Assembly: GCF_902459465.1 (NCBI RefSeq)
Contig: NW_022985706.1
Coordinates: forward strand, 62,001-126,000
Direction: 5' to 3'
Length of the DNA stretch: 64,000 nucleotides
Origin: Asterias rubens
Lineage: Eukaryota > Echinodermata > Asteroidea > Forcipulatida > Asteriidae
Position numbers and translations under genes: made by a program. Positions 1-10,800 of this stretch are shown in pieces. The first letter of the stretch is position 1. Every line of letters begins with the position of its first letter. Below the pieces are notes generated by a model. That model searched no databases. It saw only the letters and a program-made list of their open reading frames with translations, and was not told the DNA's origin.

Positions 1-190
1 ACCATCTAAACGCACGCAACTTCGTGTGACTAGGGTGTTTTCTTTCATTATTATCTCGCTACTTCGATGACCGACTGAGCTCAAATTTTCACAGGTTAGT
101 TATTTTATGCATATGGCTCGCCCTAAGTTAGGACGAGTAAATCTTCCTAACTCGAGATCTGAGTTGTCTTAAATCTTTGTGAAATCCACC
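1..190. repeat. Chimeric fragment: half of MITE family A joined to MITE family C
   Basis: Positions 1-115 match the right half of the TTAA-flanked MITE (family A). From about 118 the sequence changes to the taggacgagtaa / gtgaaatccacc type of family C. The window edge cuts the element. Confidence 0.7.
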
Positions 191-199
191 CCTGTGCCT

Positions 200-567
200 T
201 TAAAGGCAGTGATTTGTAATTATTCAAAATAATTATTAGCACAACAACTTTCTTGGTAACGAGTAATGGGGAGAGGTTAATAGTATAAAACATTCTGAGA
301 AACGGCTCACTCCGAAGTAATGTAGTTTTCGAGAAAGAAGTAATTTTCCACGAATTTGATTTCGAGACCTCAAGTTTAGAATTTGAGGTCTCGAAATCAA
401 GCATCTGAAAGCACACAACTTCGTGTGACAAGGGTGTTTTTTCATTCATTATTATCTCGCAACTTCGACGACCGATTGAGCTCAAATTTGCACATGTTGG
501 TTATTTTATGTATATGTTGAGATACACCAAGTGAGAAGACTGGTCTTTGACAATTACCAATAGTGTT
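200..567. repeat. MITE family A copy (TTAA-flanked palindromic element)
   Basis: Full-length type copy with ends resembling TTAAAGGCAGTG and CACTGTCTTTA. A perfect internal inverted repeat around 358-400 (gatttcgagacctcaa / ttgaggtctcgaaatc) can fold into a hairpin. Confidence 0.85.
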
Positions 568-677
568 CACTGTCTTTAGAGTCTAATCTTTGTGAAATTC
601 AACCCACTGTCTTTGAAAAAAACCAACGCATCTAATTGTCTCCTTACGATGACTAGAGCAAGCTAGTCGAAACGTCG

Positions 678-1747
678 AGACCAATGTTTTGAACTGTCTC
701 CGCGGTAATGCAGCTAATAACGATCCTATAACTTATAAGCTAAAGTAGTAGTCCCAGCCAGTTTTCTCCGCCCGGGTAATGTAAAGTAGGACAGTTCTTT
801 TCAGACAAGAACAGTCTCCCCGAACAATCCGATAAATCTACTCCGCGGTAGTAGTAGAATTATATATAAAGACAGTTCTCTAAGAACAAACTCTACCTGG
901 CAAGTAGATACACACATGGTGTTATACCGCAACCCAAATAAATACTTTTACCTCAGTTTGTTGAATTGTCTTTTACTAATATCTTCCTCTAGCAAATGGA
1001 GAAAGAGACAATCTTCCTTGTGAGTACCTAGGCAAACCTCTACTCCATGGCGAGAGTATCAAGCACGACTGTATAGTATGCACCTGTGATAATTATACAG
1101 TGAGCTGTATGTTTGAGTCATGTCCACCGCTCAACTGCAGACACACAATCAAAGTTGAAGGGCAATGCTGCAAAGTCTGCTTAGAGGGTAAGTCATCTCT
1201 AAAAGATTTGTTTTTGCTAACGCCGAGACCAAAGTTCAGAACTGACTCCGTAGTGCAGCTAACGTTCCTATAAGCTAAAGTAGTAGTCCCAGCCAATTTT
1301 CTCCGCCCAGGTGATAGAAAGTAGGACAGTTCTTTTCAGACAAGAACAGTCTCCCCGAACAATCCGATAAATCTACTCCGCGGTAGTAGTAGAATTATAT
1401 ATAAAGACAGTTCTCTAAGAACAAACTCTACCTGGCAAGTAGATACACACATGGTGTTATACCGCAACCCAAATAAATACTTTTACCTCAGTTTGTTGAA
1501 TTGTCTTTTACTAATATCTTCCTCTAGCAAATGGAGAAAGAGACAATCTTCCTTGTGAGTACCTAGGCAAACCTCTACTCCATGGCGAGAGTATCAAGCA
1601 CGACTGTATAGTATGCACCTGTGATAATTATACAGTGAGCTGTATGTTTGAGTCATGTCCACCGCTCAACTGCAGACACAAAATCAAAGTTGAAGGGCAA
1701 TGCTGCAAAGTCTGCTCACAGAGTAAGTAATAAAAGAACATCTGTTT
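678..1747 (+). repeat. Tandem duplication (~535 bp unit) carrying a VWC exon
   Basis: Two direct copies offset by 535 bp (for example the exon starts 993 and 1528). From the intron sequence near 780/1315 to the end of the exon I see almost no differences; the exons differ clearly only at one codon (Thr versus Lys in the CRHxIKVEG segment) and at their last few bases. Homology decays at both edges, so the outer limits are approximate. Confidence 0.9.
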
Positions 1748-2705
1748 CTTCTTTTATAACAAAACAGTTGCTGGCAGTGTAAGCACTCTATGGGTGCGTT
1801 CGTTTAGCTTCCCTGAGTCATCCCCGGTCTGCCTCGGTGCGTTCGAATAGCTTTTGACGTCATTCCAGGGGCTCACTAAGGTCAGCCCAAAGTGCCCTGC
1901 TTGTGGAGTGGGTCACTTGAGGGCTGGCCCCAGGTAAACGATGTCACTACGAGAGCGGTGAGTGGTCGTTCGTTTAGCTCTTGTCAGGGGCTCACCCGAG
2001 TGAGCACCGCGGGGTAGACCCAGGGAAGCTAAACGAACGCACCCTATGTAATCCACCGTATGCTTAAACTGGCTTCTACCATAGGTCAATCCATGGTCCA
2101 TTATCACCTTTCACCTACATTCACAAACAAGCAGACAGCCGAAAGTGCAGCTACACCCGTATATCACCTCAGACCAATCAAAACACAGATATGTAAAGCT
2201 ACGTCACTGCACGCTCGTCCAATGACGTCGTTGTATCAAATGATATCTTTGTTTCTGAAAAACAGGTGCCTGTCTTTATCCTTGTGGATTATCCTTGTGG
2301 ATAAAGACGGGGCCAGTCTAAGCTCAGGCCATAGCGCTTTGCTCTTGAAAGTTCAAAGGTACCAGTGCGTTTTGACCTTTAAAAACCCTCTTGTTTTTCG
2401 CAAAAGAAATTTGTCAAATTATTATTAATGAAACCGATTGTTATTATTAGTAAAATAGTTTGCTCTTGTTTTACACAGCACCACCAACGACAGTCATTGA
2501 AGACATTGCAGGCGATGAAGAAATAAGTAACGAAACACCGCCCTCTACCGACAGTCCACCACTCCTCTCCATCTTAGAAACGGGAAGAGCTCAGTTGCAA
2601 CTGGATCAGGATCGCCTTCAGATCGAGATTGACCACCTTGACGAAACTCGTATAATGAACAAACAACTTGCAGCTCTGATTTCCCTCATGGAAACTCAGC
2701 GTTAA
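993..2705 (+). CDS. VWC-domain protein, 3' part (two VWC exons plus terminal exon)
   Basis: Three exons are supported: 993-1187, 1528-1722 and 2479-2705 (TAA stop). The first two are 195 bp each, flanked by AG and GTAAGT, and both start and end in phase 1. Each encodes one von Willebrand factor C module with ten cysteines, running from PCEYLGKPLLHGESIKHDC to a CC-x2-C end (EGQCCKVC). The last exon also opens in phase 1, so either VWC exon or both join to it in frame. It encodes about 75 residues: an acidic, Thr/Pro/Ser-rich stretch, then a likely amphipathic helix (LLSILETGRAQLQLDQDR onwards) ending METQR. VWC modules are extracellular and often bind BMP/TGF-beta ligands or matrix; that role is family knowledge, not shown here. 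The 5' exons, including any signal peptide, lie left of the window. The gene's identity is not recognised. A coiled-coil-like tail after VWC is unusual, so the terminal exon assignment is less certain than the VWC exons. Confidence 0.8.
1791..2045. mobile_element. MITE family B copy
   Basis: Terminal inverted repeat of about 30 bp beginning GGGTGCGTTCGTTTAGCTTC and ending in its complement (gctaaacgaacgcaccc). It lies in the intron between the second VWC exon and the last exon. Other copies: 23279-24181, 27461-27703, 49321-49524 (short) and 59956-60181. Confidence 0.85.
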
Positions 2706-2924
2706 ATAATTTATTTTATGACCACCAGGCAACCACAGTCTCTTATGGGTAAACAGTTTCAGATGTTGAATTTTCTATAATGCAGGGGAAAGCAACAAAC
2801 CTCAATTTGAAACTTTGCAAGGTGGAAATACGATATAGTGAACAACAGGTTTGCGGTAGTGCGGTAGCACCATGTAATGATAATCTCAAAAAGTTTATTA
2901 TGTTTTTAATATTACTTGTTTGTA

Positions 2925-3310
2925 GCTTGCTTGACTACAATAAACTGAAGTTCGATTGAATTAATAACATAGTTAATGTGAATTATCCTGTATTGAGTGC
3001 TGCGCAACACTAAACTTCCACGTCAGGATCATCCTTAATCCGGGTCCAATGGCTTGTCCCATTTTAGGGTCAGTTTGACCTGGAAAACATCTTTGTTCAA
3101 TTGCGGTTTGCTTATAGCTTGACTTTGATAATAATAAGCTGAAATTTAATTGAAATTATTACTAAGTTTATGCGAGTGATTAAGGGTCGAGTGTTGCACA
3201 GAACTTCCGGTCAGAATTTACCTGGAACCAAGTCAGGTCCAATGGCTTGACCCATTTAAAAGGTCCGTTTGACCCAGAATACATCTTTTAATTGTGTTTT
3301 GCTTTCAGCT
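2925..3310 (+). repeat. Diverged ~190-bp tandem duplication
   Basis: Two successive units share the order gcttgact..aataa..ctgaa, aacttcc, ggtccaatggcttg, gtttgacc and aacatctttg. They are clearly related but well diverged. No coding content was seen. The rest of 2706-4817 holds only MITE copies and low-complexity sequence. Confidence 0.7.
2939..2944 (+). promoter_or_regulatory. Candidate poly(A) signal for the VWC gene
   Basis: AATAAA 234 nt after the TAA stop at 2703-2705. It is the first perfect hexamer downstream, but it sits inside the diverged tandem repeat at 2925-3310, so its use is uncertain. Confidence 0.4.
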
Positions 3311-3510
3311 TGACACATGAATTATGTTGCTTTCGGCATGAATGAAGCACATACATTTTTCTCTATATAAACTCTCTTTTTTTTTTTAATCTTTTTTTAG
3401 GGCTCCCAAGTGTTCATCTTTGGGGGATATAGATTTATAGAATTCCATATGAGTGCCATGATTATTGGTAACAAATCTTACACTGTAATTTGATGTAGTC
3501 ACGCATTGCG

Positions 3511-3897
3511 TTAAAGGCAGTGGACACTAGTGGTAATTGTCAAAGTCTAGCCTTTACAGTTGGTGTATCTCAACATATTATGCATAAAATAACAAACCTG
3601 TGAAAATTTGAGCTCAATCGGTCATCAAACTTGCGAGATAACAATGAAAGAAAAAAACACCCTTGTCACACGAAGTTGTGTGCGTTTAGATGGTTGATTT
3701 CGAGACCTCAAGTTCTAAATCTGAGGTCTCGAAATCAAATTCGTGGAAATTCACTTCTTTCTCGAAAACTATGGCACTTCAGAGGTAGCCGTTTCTCACA
3801 ATGGTTTATACCATCTACCTCTCCCCTCGTCACCAAGAAAGGTTTTATGCTAATAATTATTTTGAGTAATTACCAATAGTGTCCACTGCCTTTAACG
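3511..3897. mobile_element. MITE family A, reference full-length copy
   Basis: Begins TTAAAGGCAGTGGACACTAG and ends ATAGTGTCCACTGCCTTTAA, so the terminal ~20 bp are inverted repeats. TTAA lies at both ends, as expected if TTAA is the duplicated target (piggyBac-type preference; inference). The centre has the cgagacctcaag / ctgaggtctcg palindrome. No transposase reading frame. About 19 copies or fragments lie in the window. Confidence 0.9.
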
Positions 3898-3898
3898 C

Positions 3899-4137
3899 AG
3901 GCCTTGTTCGAGCATTTTTGTCAATGCCTTCGTGGAGCAAAGAGCAGAGAGCGACTGGAACGGGAGACCACGCGCGTGAGTGACTATCATGGAGGTATTT
4001 TCTTGCTCCATGATGACTATAGAGAGGCATTGCAAAGTCACGTTCGCCACTCGAGTGTGTGGTCTCCCATTCAAGTCGCTAGGGATTGCAGCTCCCCAAG
4101 CCACGAAGGCCTTGACAAAAAGGCAGGCCTTGTTCTA
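3899..4137. repeat. Inverted-repeat element (TTTTGTCAA-GCCTTCGTGG arms)
   Basis: Left arm ttttgtcaatgccttcgtgg pairs with the complement of ccacgaaggccttgacaaaa near 4101-4122. An inner pair (gcgactggaacgggagacca and tggtctcccattcaagtcgc) extends the palindrome. Related half-elements occur at 37983-38110 and 46060-46110. Confidence 0.7.
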
Positions 4138-4573
4138 ACCTCTGACCTTAACACATCAAAATCTTTTTTACTGTGCTGTGCTGTTATTGGTGCGTGCTGA
4201 TACTAATAAAACAAGTATTGAATGAAATTTATCTGTTGTATGATTTTTGTTTGGTAATGGTGACTGCCAAAAATAAATGTTAGTAGATGCCCGGCCCACC
4301 TTACAAAACCATAGGTCCGAGACACAATTTCATAAAGATGTTTAAGCAGAAAATACCACTCGGCGAATTACTTAGCATAGCAGAAAACAATCCTGAGTGG
4401 GTCACCAGTCGTAACGATGAACACTTTTAATAATAATAATAAGCTTAAATTGAGTGATACTGGATTTTAGTTCTGTATTATAGAAATTCCCTCGAGATTT
4501 TGTTTAAGAAAACAAATCGTCATTGAAACGCACTACGACAGTTGCAAGTTTATTGCACAGACAAGAATTGTAC

Positions 4574-4587
4574 CCCCCCCCCCCCCC
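4574..4587 (+). repeat. Poly-C tract
   Basis: Run of about 14 C just upstream of the candidate first exon of the large gene. Similar C or G runs occur at 28853, 29508, 45833, 50030, 54955 and 61541. Confidence 0.9.
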
Positions 4588-4817
4588 AACCACAAAGTGC
4601 GTTGTGTCGCGCGTTCCCACAAATCACGCGCATAAACCATTCATAAAAACTAACATCAGAGCGCGCGAAAAAACAATTCGAGAGGCGGGAAAGAGAACGA
4701 TTAGAGATATATCGATACAACTTTACAAATCTCACTGACGAAGAATCTTCGCTTACAAAGCACGAATCCATACGGAAACCAACCTTGTCAAGTTGTGGGG
4801 GAAACAATGTGGAAACA

Positions 4818-7800
4818 ATGAAACCAAAAGGAACCCAAAACAACGCCATCGCAAACGTAAGTATTGTTTACAATATTGAATGAGTATGTTAAGTTAAGTC
4901 CAAACGCAATAGTTCTCTTTGTAAAATATAAAAGCACAGGGCACTAATTATCCAAAAAAGGGTATTCTCGCCTTTGATGTATCAAAACATGCATGACATT
5001 TAATTTTGAAATATTTTAATTTTGGGTATAAAAACTGCAAGGGGTTAAACTTTTGACTGATTTTGAACCATTTCATTTTTCCGTCATTTTTTAAAAATGG
5101 GCCTTTGAGCCAGGATTGTTGCTAAAAAACTGCAAGGGGTTAAGCTTGCTCTTTGGACCGATTTTGAAACATTTTATCTTTCGGCCAATTTCTGAAAATG
5201 GGCCTTTTTGAGCCAGAATTTTCATTAATAAAAACTGCAAAAGGTTAAACTTGTTCTTTTGACTGAGTTTGAAACATTTTATAATTCGGCTAATTTTTAA
5301 AAATGGGACTTTTTGAGCCAGAATTTTCAGTAATAAAAACTGCAAGGGGTTAAACTTGTTCTTTTGACTGATTTTGAACCATTTTATTTTTCGGCCATTT
5401 TAAAAAAATGGGCCTTTTTGAGTCAGAATTTTCAGTAATAAAAACTGCAAGGGGTTAAACTTGTTCTTTTGACTGATTTTGAACCGTTTCATTTTCCGGC
5501 CAATTTACAAAAATGGGCCTTTTTGAGCCAGAATTGTTAGTAATAAAAACTGGAAGGGGTTAAACTTGGCCTTTTGACTGATTTTGAAACATTTAATATT
5601 TCGACTAATTTATAAAAATAGGCCTTTTTGAGTCAGAATTTTCAGTAATAAAAACTGCAAGGGGTTAAACTTGTTCTTGACACTGATTTTGAACCATTAC
5701 ATTTTTTGGCAAATTTTCAGAAATGGGCCTTTTTGAGCCAGAATTTTCAGAAATAAAAACTGCAAGGGGTTAAACTTGTTCTTTTAACCGATTTTAAAAC
5801 ATTTTATCTTTCGGCTAATTTTTAAAAATGGGCCTTTTTGAGCCAGAATTTTCAGAAATAAAAACTGCAAGGGGTTAAACTTGTTCTTTTAACCGATTTT
5901 AAAACATTTTATCTTTCGGCTAATTTAAAAAAATGGGCCTTTTTGAGCCAGAATTTTCGGATAACAAAACTGCAAGGGGTTTAACCTGTTCTTCTTACTG
6001 GTTTTGAACCACTTTATTTTGGGCCAATTAAAAAAAAGGGATTTTTGAATCGGCAGCCATTTCCAAAGTGTATATTTATTTTATCCTAGTTGATCCCGGT
6101 TAGGTGTGCGCATGAAGTAATGATGGCTGAAGTGCTCAAGAGCAGCTCCTTTAAATAAGAAGTCTATATTATCTTGGGTAGATGGTAGTTTGTTCCACTC
6201 TTTAAAGGCACTGGACACCTTGTTGGTAAATTGTCAAAGACCAGTCTTCTCAATTGTGCGAAGCCTGTTGAAATGTGAACTCAATTGGACGTTGAAGATG
6301 CGAGAAAAAACACCCTTGAAAAAACACCTTTGTCGCACAAGTTGTGTGTTCTGAGACGCTTGATTTCGAGACCTCAGCTGAGGTCTCGGAATCAATTCAT
6401 TGTTTTAGTGATAAATTACTTCTTTCTTGAAGACTACGTTTCTCCATTGCATGTTACCAAGTAAGTTTTAATGCTAACAATTGTTGCGAGTAATTACCAA
6501 TAGTGTCCAGTGCCTCCTTAAGCAGTCCTTGTTGCTGTTTTTTCCCGACTTGTTTGGTAGCAGTTGGAATGAAGGTGCATTGTGATGTTTTAAAACCTAC
6601 AGGTACAAAGGAGAGCGGCTTCCACGGAGGCGTCAACTAACAAGAGTTCGCCAGGGACTCTGAGTCATCCAGGAACTACAATGGGTGGCCGAGATGCTCT
6701 AAACGTTTCCCTTCATACACGTCGTCATGAGGCAACTCTTGGAGCGCCCTCTATGATACAAGGTAGCTGTATAAACTGTTTCGCAATTACCCATAGACCT
6801 TATAAGGTCATAAATGCATTGATGTCATCCAGCCGCCATCTTAGAGGAAAAACGATGACGAAACAATCGAGATGCACAGATTTGTACGCGCCGCGCACAG
6901 TATTGGCCAATGAACAACCTCCTTTTGACCTCTAGGTGAAGGCGCCCTACTGAAATGACGTCATGTGCATAAGGTCTATTGCGCAAGCACTAACTGTTGA
7001 AAGAGGTGCATGCTGGTCTAGCTAGCAACTTTGATCGCTGCCAGACCAGCATGCACCTTATTCCAGGCATAATGCGTGCGTATCAAGTATTTGCGATAAG
7101 ATTGTTACTAATATGTGCTGCATATTATACCAAACAGAGGTTTTGTTAGTAATGTTTGACAATTAAACGACAAATAAACGACAGGCTTAAAAGCAGGGGT
7201 ATACTTTTGGCAATTGTCAAAACACAAGTATCCCCATTTGTTGTATTCAAACCATCCATATAAACAACAACCTGTGAAAAATTGAGCTCAATTGATCATC
7301 AAAGTTGCAAGAAAATAATGAAAGAAAAAACTCCCTTCTTGCATAAACATTTCTCAAATCAGTTTGTACCATCATCAGCTGCAGTGCTTCTTTCAAGTCA
7401 GATTTTTATGGTCACAAATTTTTGCAGTTCTTACTAATCTGTGACCTATAACTTCTTTTTTCCCCCTGCAGGAGATCAGGCCAAATCGCCATCAAGTTCT
7501 CCCTGCACATCAAACTCAAGAGCGGGCAACAAACCACCCGCATCAGCCCACTCCGTACACGATGGTTTCAACTTTGCGGCAGTTGCCTTTTCCCCACCGG
7601 TTAGCAACCAGACGCGGCCACCGAGAAAGAAGAAAAACAGCAGACCCATGAAGCAGCAGCCACAGGAGAAATCTAAGAAACTTAATACGACGGAGGCGAA
7701 TCACCCCCCGGAGGTAGATTGTGGTATCCACTTGGAAGCTTGTGGGAATCCATTGAACGCCAAGCGAAGGGTAACTTTCAAGGATGAACTCACGAAAGTG

Positions 7801-10800
7801 GTGGTCACCAAAAACTTGACGCAGAATGAAAAACAACAATTTCCACATAAAACAAAGGAGAGTGTTGAGGACGCAACAACTCTTTCGTCGATAAAGGGAC
7901 AGGTTTTACAAGGCAAAAACAACTTTTTAAGAGACCATGATTTGTGTCCAACCAAAGATGGGAAGTGGTGTAACGATGGCAAAGATGCAGAACATGAAAC
8001 AGCCAGTGATGAGTCAAATGGAACAACCGTCGTAAGAAGAGCATGTATCAGTAAGTCTCCAGTGGCCGAGATACTTAAACAAGGAAATGATGGTCAATCT
8101 AAGGAGGTCACTGCCGAGTATTGTCAAGATAAAACCATGACCCATCCAGAACCAAAAATGAGTTCGACACAAGCTGAGCCAAGTCATGTTCGCACCGTGA
8201 AAAATGCAGATCAGCTTGCGATGGCATCAGATCAACCACCCTGTGACCAATGTGATTTGAGGCAGGGACGCCCCACCATCAGAATCTGCAAAGTCACTCC
8301 AGCTGGTGAGGAAAACAATGACGCAAGCCTCATCACTCCCCAACACATCTCGGTTGCCACGACAGATGAACAAAGACATCAAGGAGGAAATTTTTCCGAA
8401 GAGGATGAAGACAAAGTTCTTGTGATTGACGAAACTTTAGTCGACGATGAGGGATCAGTTGCAAGGAGACCAACTGCAGAAAATACAGTTAGTCTCCTTG
8501 GTTGGTCTATCGACAGAACAGAGGATACCCTAAACAGAACAGAGGACACCCTAAATACAACAAAACATCAAACAACTGATGAGGTGGTTTTGCCTGGAGG
8601 GTTATCAAGGAAAGACAATCAGCAGGATACCAACCAAATTGATACCGAGTGTAAATCGCCATCTTATCCAGTACGCAGCAACCCCAAAAGTCATCCCAAC
8701 AACTGTTTTAAAACCCAGAGCAGAGAAAATAAAGGTAAAAGTGACGACAGTCAAACTAACTTGACAGTACTTCCAAACTCATTGGCTGTTTGTTTTACAA
8801 AACCATCTTTGGTCTTATGCGGCAGTCGTTCTTCGTCATATTCAACTCCCCAGACCCTCTCGGCTAAGACACCTCAAAGCCCTGGAGGCAAATCACACTA
8901 CGCTGCATCGACACCAGCAGACACCACGTCAAAACCGACTCGGCTCATGGCAGCGCGTTTGCAGACGGCCACCACAGGAAGTTCAAGAAGAGACCCCTTG
9001 CACATGACGTCACAAGTCCAAATTAGTCCCCTCATCACTGACTACAACGACGAGCTATCAATGGCTGAGAGTCGAACGCGGCCCCTACATGTGGGCAAGT
9101 GTCCGTCGGTTGACATCAAAGATGGCGGCTATTGTGCGGGATCTTTATGTTCATCTCTAGGAATAAGACATCCTAGTCAAAGTCGAAACACCATACCGGA
9201 ACAGTTGATCTCGGGACAGAGTGTCGAGACGAGCAGACTCCTCGCCCCATCTTACTTCAAAAGGTCATGCCCACCCGAACAAAACCTGCAAACGAGTTCA
9301 TTTGTCAACCACTTTAACAAGCAGACCGACAACCACTCTTCGCTGCCTAAAGCTAAAACAACTTCCCCACCTGTCCGAATACTGGCAAATACAGGACCTC
9401 AATACATGGTTCTGGCGCGTAAAGTTGCGACTGCCCAACAAGGAGCACATCAAACTCAGTTTGCTCGTCCACAAATTGCCTCAGTCAGACCTCAGTTTGT
9501 TCCAACAAATTCACCTGTTCTCTATCGAGCACCCCACGCGTCAACAGGCGGGCCAGCGCAGTATAAACAGACGGCTGTTCAATCAACTTATCCCGGTGGA
9601 CAAAGAAGTTTCGGAATCAACAGACCACCATCTCTGCAGCAGAGGTTTACACAACCCCAGCCATGGAATCAGATGAGTCCTCAATATGTCAGGCTGAAAC
9701 AACCCTCAGTGAAGACAGGCAATCAGCTAATACGGCCAGCCGTTTTTGCAGCGCCATCTCAGATAGTCCCCTTGGATATGACGTCACAAGCCCATACAGG
9801 GCCCTCACTGAGATCAAATGAAGATCCATCATTGGCTGGGAGTTGTGCGCGGCGCGTACAAGCGCACACCTTTCCGTCGGCTGAGCTCAGCAATGGCCGC
9901 CAATGCAGGGGGTCTATAGCTTCTTACCAGAACCAGACAGCTCCATCAATGCCTACTACTCAAACACAACCACCTCAGTTGACTCCACAAACTGGACGGT
10001 CTTTAATAAACTCACCACTCCCTCAGAGAAGGGCGCCACCATCCCTACAACCACCACCACCTCGACAGCATCCGCGTCAAGTTCGGGTCACGAAGCACCC
10101 CTGTGGAACAATTAGAGAGCAACATGTCACATCTAGCGCTATACAAGCTAGAGTTGCTCCGTCTTCCTTCATTCCTAATGGCACACTTTTTGTTCAAACT
10201 CCACAAGGACTCGTGCAAATCCAACAACACAACCAAAAAATGAACCGACCTCAAACAGGCTGTCAGCCACAAACAGCAGCAACACAAAAGACCAACCAAG
10301 AAAGTGCGGGGCGATCAAGAACCATTGAGAGACAAGATCAAGGGAGCTCTGGTTCTAAAGGACAGAGACCTTCCGCAGCAGCAGTAGCAACACCAGCGTC
10401 GAATGTGTTGAGGAAGTTCGACGAGTTAACTGGGGTTCGCTTGCCATACCCGATGCCAACACAGAAACAGCTTCTATTTCTCTTGAGAAAAACCGAAATG
10501 CAAAATCCTCCAAAGACAAGGATTGATGCCCCGCCTTCAGACCATGAAGTTAAAGGTGACATCAATTCAAACACTGACAACAAACACAAGGGTGCTGAAA
10601 GACGTTGCGCGGGATCGGACAGGAAGACCATTCAGAACAAAAATGAAGTACTTGCGGAAGGTAACAGTAAGAAGTTGACAGGTACAACCACCAATGAGAC
10701 CACAAAAGATGGAGTCACAAATGGGTCCAAAGAAGGAACAAAACATTCAAAGACCTTGGTAGCATCTGAGACTAATGGAGATGGGTACATAGACAAACGT

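Noticed and set aside
3631-3879. Recurrent frames with a peptide such as LISRPQVLNLRSRNQIRGK at many places
   Set aside because: The same peptide appears wherever a family A MITE lies, on either strand. It is translation of the non-coding palindrome, not a protein family.
4523-4738. 71-codon plus-strand frame before the large gene
   Set aside because: It begins in a poly-C tract and is out of frame with the better-supported exon starting at 4818.
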